Below, piece by piece: positions 60,349 to 62,121 of a stretch of 62,121 nt of DNA. Position 1 is the stretch's first letter. Each line of letters begins with the position of its first letter. The translations under genes were made by a program, and so were the position numbers. A model generated the notes under the pieces. The model did not search any database and was not told the DNA's origin. It was given only the letters and a program-made list of their open reading frames with translations. Source of the stretch: an uncultured Eubacteriales bacterium (GTDB taxonomy: Bacteria > Bacillota > Clostridia > Oscillospirales > Oscillospiraceae); contig CAUGSS010000013.1 of NCBI GenBank assembly GCA_959602365.1, positions 1 to 62,121 of the forward strand. The letters run 5' to 3'.

Positions 60349-60984
60349 ATGCTGGACAGAACAGGATTTGACCAGTGGGCGGAGGGCTATGACCGGAGCG
60401 TGGAGGAGAGCGAGGCGGCGGAGCAATATCCCTTCGCCGGCTACCAGCGGGTGCTGGAGACCATCTGCCGCCGGGTGCGGGAGGGGGAAGGAAAGGCCGT
60501 GCTCGACCTGGGGGTTGGCACCGGGGAGCTGTCCCGGCGGCTCTATGAGCAGGGCTGTCAGATCACCGGGGTGGATTTCTCCGCCCAGATGCTGGAGGCG
60601 GCCCGGGAGAAGATGCCCGGCGCGGAGCTGCTCCAGGCGGATTTCTCCCGGGGCCTGCCGCCGGAGCTGGCGGGGCGCCGGTTTGATTTCATCCTGTGCA
60701 CCTATGCCATCCACCACCTGGACGGCGGCCAGAAACTCCGCCTGATCCGCTCGGCCCTGGATCACCTGCCCGAGGGCGGAATGCTGTTGATCGGCGATGT
60801 GGCCTTTGCCACCCGGGAGGAGCTGGAGGCCTGCCAGGCCAGATGCGGCGGGGCGTGGGATTCGGACGAGTGCTATCCCGTGGCGGAGGAGCTCCGGGCG
60901 GCCTTCCCCGGCCTGGAATTTGAGCCCATCTCCTTCTGCTCCGGGGTGCTCACACTGAAAAAAGCCCCTGACGGAAAATCCTGA
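60349..60984 (+). CDS. Class I SAM-dependent methyltransferase
   Basis: A 211-residue protein with motif I VLDLGVGTGELSRRL near 51, the acidic end of strand 2 (ITGVDFSAQML), and the motif IV region FILCTYAIHHLDGGQ. It resembles small-molecule C- or O-methyltransferases (YrrT/UbiE-like). ATG 60349 follows TGGAGG; GTG 60340 overlaps that site. It is monocistronic and its substrate cannot be inferred. Confidence 0.9.
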   Translation: MLDRTGFDQWAEGYDRSVEESEAAEQYPFAGYQRVLETICRRVREGEGKAVLDLGVGTGELSRRLYEQGCQITGVDFSAQMLEAAREKMPGAELLQADFSRGLPPELAGRRFDFILCTYAIHHLDGGQKLRLIRSALDHLPEGGMLLIGDVAFATREELEACQARCGGAWDSDECYPVAEELRAAFPGLEFEPISFCSGVLTLKKAPDGKS

Positions 60985-61027
60985 AACAGCACGCCGGGGC
61001 ATCCAATAGAATTGATTTCGGCAGGGC

Positions 61028-61882
61028 TTATCCCTTCCGGTTTGCCACAGCCTGCAGGCAGATGGAGCAGGCGATTGCCCCGGAAACCCCATAGCTCGCC
61101 GCGTTCATGCCTGCCATTCCAAACAGGAACAGCGGGGCAATGGAAAACAGCAGGGAGAGAATGCTGCAAATAAACGCCGCTTTTCGGACTTTGGGGGCCT
61201 TGTCAAACTGAAATAGCGCCGTTATGCCAAGCGTAAGGATTGCAATTGTCAAGATCCCCGTCAACAGAGGCGTAACATTTGCGTAGCCCACCGGAAGCAA
61301 ACTGAAATAGGAATAGGTTTCCGTGATGCGCTCGTCCGGGCCGGCCGCAAAAACCATGACTGCGCCAATGGGGAGTAGCTCTAAGAGCAGTGCCCCGCCC
61401 TGTAAAACGACCGCCGCCAGATAATATGCTCTGTCTGTCGCTTTCATGGAATACCCCCTCTTTCTGATGAGGACGCAGAGTGCGTCCGAGACGATGATGA
61501 CGATTCCCAAGATCCAGAGAAAACTTTGGCTTGCGAAAAACAGGGGCGAGAGGAGCAGGGCGATGCCGATCACCAACAGGATGACGCTGATGGCACTTGC
61601 AAACATGCGCTTTGCATAATGGAGTGCTTCCAGGATCATATGGTCCGCCTGTTCTTTCTGCTCCGCCTCCTCGAGCCTTTTCCCAGACAGCAATTCGCTG
61701 ACAGAAACGCCTAAAATATCCCCGAGCGGTTTTAACAGGGAAATGTCAGGAAACCCTTTTCCGGTCTCCCATCGGGAGACCGCTTTGTCTGTCACCTGGA
61801 GCTGTTCAGCCAACTCTTTCTGCGTGTATCCCTTTTGCTTTCGGAGCTCTGCGATCAAGCGGCCTGTTGCATGCTTGTCCAT
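61028..61882 (-). CDS. XRE-family regulator fused to a membrane domain
   Basis: A 284-residue protein: helix-turn-helix in residues about 8-62 (LIAELRKQKGYTQKELAEQLQVTDKAVSRWETGKGFPD, a strong Cro/CI match), a linker, then five or six hydrophobic segments (about 100-280). Such membrane-bound XRE proteins are thought to sense envelope changes. ATG 61882 has GGAGGGGAGG upstream; the long open frame to 62071 has none. Promoter TTGCGT-17-TAAAAT at 61905-61933. Confidence 0.88.
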   Translation of the reverse strand: MDKHATGRLIAELRKQKGYTQKELAEQLQVTDKAVSRWETGKGFPDISLLKPLGDILGVSVSELLSGKRLEEAEQKEQADHMILEALHYAKRMFASAISVILLVIGIALLLSPLFFASQSFLWILGIVIIVSDALCVLIRKRGYSMKATDRAYYLAAVVLQGGALLLELLPIGAVMVFAAGPDERITETYSYFSLLPVGYANVTPLLTGILTIAILTLGITALFQFDKAPKVRKAAFICSILSLLFSIAPLFLFGMAGMNAASYGVSGAIACSICLQAVANRKG

Positions 61883-61904
61883 TTCCTCCCCTCCTTCTGG
61901 TTCT

Positions 61905-61933
61905 ATTTTATGGGATTCCCTTTGAGAACGCAA
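61905..61933 (-). promoter_or_regulatory. Promoter of the XRE membrane regulator
   Basis: TTGCGT (61933-61928), 17-bp spacer, TAAAAT (61910-61905) on the minus strand, 23 bp upstream of the ATG. Confidence 0.6.
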
Positions 61934-62121
61934 CCTATGAACCATAGAGTTGGCGTATGATGTGGCCTGGCCGCCTTTTTTGCAGGAGACAGACGGCATT
62001 GTTTTCCCACGCCGTTCCGACAGACAGACGCGGCGCGGCCTTTTACGCGGCGCCTCATTACAATTTTGCACCCCTATTTCACCCCCCGCACAACAACATG
62101 CGGGTATAGAGGGCCGCCAAG
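61934..62121. other. Right edge of the window, no feature seen
   Basis: No gene start, RNA or repeat is recognisable in this last stretch; a neighbouring gene may begin to the right of the window. Confidence 0.5.

Overview
The window looks like the chromosome of a strictly anaerobic, high-GC gut Clostridium relative, probably Oscillospiraceae (the Flavonifractor/Lawsonibacter/Intestinimonas neighbourhood). This is inferred from Firmicutes-type ribosome binding sites (AGGAGG), an SRP RNA-dnaX-ybaB block, corrinoid methyltransferases with a RACo-type activator, Fe-S flavin reductases and an HPr-like protein. No ribosomal RNA is present, so the genus cannot be fixed from sequence alone.

Layout. 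0.1-5.7 kb: a LysR regulator divergent from a deacetylase / MFS carrier / Fe-S flavin reductase operon. 5.9-11.5 kb: a cation:proton antiporter, a TetR regulator and a heterodimeric ABC exporter as one operon, behind a promoter overlapped by two near-identical palindromes that are the likely TetR operators. 12.0-13.2 kb: an AI-2E family permease. 13.3-19.4 kb: a corrinoid methyl-transfer system (RACo-like activator, DUF2284 protein, LysR, two UroD-type methyltransferases and a corrinoid protein). 19.7-20.6 kb: an HPr-like protein lacking the catalytic histidine and an unrecognised protein. 21.3-24.4 kb: a structured leader RNA and a primase-helicase of the TOTE type, split by one extra G in a G6 run. 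24.7 kb: tRNA-Ala(CGC).

24.8-54.5 kb is an accessory island. It opens with a decayed serine recombinase, then CRISPR array 1 (7 repeats) with a consensus promoter, a reverse transcriptase cut off just before its catalytic YxDD box by an internally deleted IS256-type element, and an IS66 tail. Next come two divergent operons of unknown purpose. Leftward: an unrecognised protein, a VirD4/TraG-like ATPase with an altered P-loop, and ClpP. Rightward: a membrane protein, a GTPase-like P-loop protein, a GAP1-like membrane protein, an FHA protein, a SEDS (FtsW/RodA) polymerase, a class B penicillin-binding protein, a C-type-lectin-like lipoprotein or secreted protein with an in-frame stop, a membrane protein, and a small protein resembling CRISPR ring-nuclease candidates. 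CRISPR array 2 (12 repeats) follows. It is transcribed leftward from its own promoter, just downstream of a complete leftward type III-D effector operon whose composition matches the III-Dv variant: Cas10, Cas7-Cas5-Cas11 fusion, Cas7-2x, Csx19, Cas7 with insertion, Cas6. A CARF-like protein and a 511-residue unrecognised protein head that operon, and a separate CARF-HEPN nuclease (Csx1/Csm6-like) sits upstream. No cas1 or cas2 is present.

54.7-62.1 kb returns to housekeeping content: an Fe-S aldo/keto reductase, a CPBP protease remnant, SRP RNA, dnaX, ybaB, a small lipoprotein / membrane / XRE / DUF2975 cluster, a SAM methyltransferase and an XRE membrane protein. The most promising undescribed system is the divergent GTPase/GAP1-FHA-SEDS-PBP and VirD4-ClpP pair enclosed between the two CRISPR arrays.
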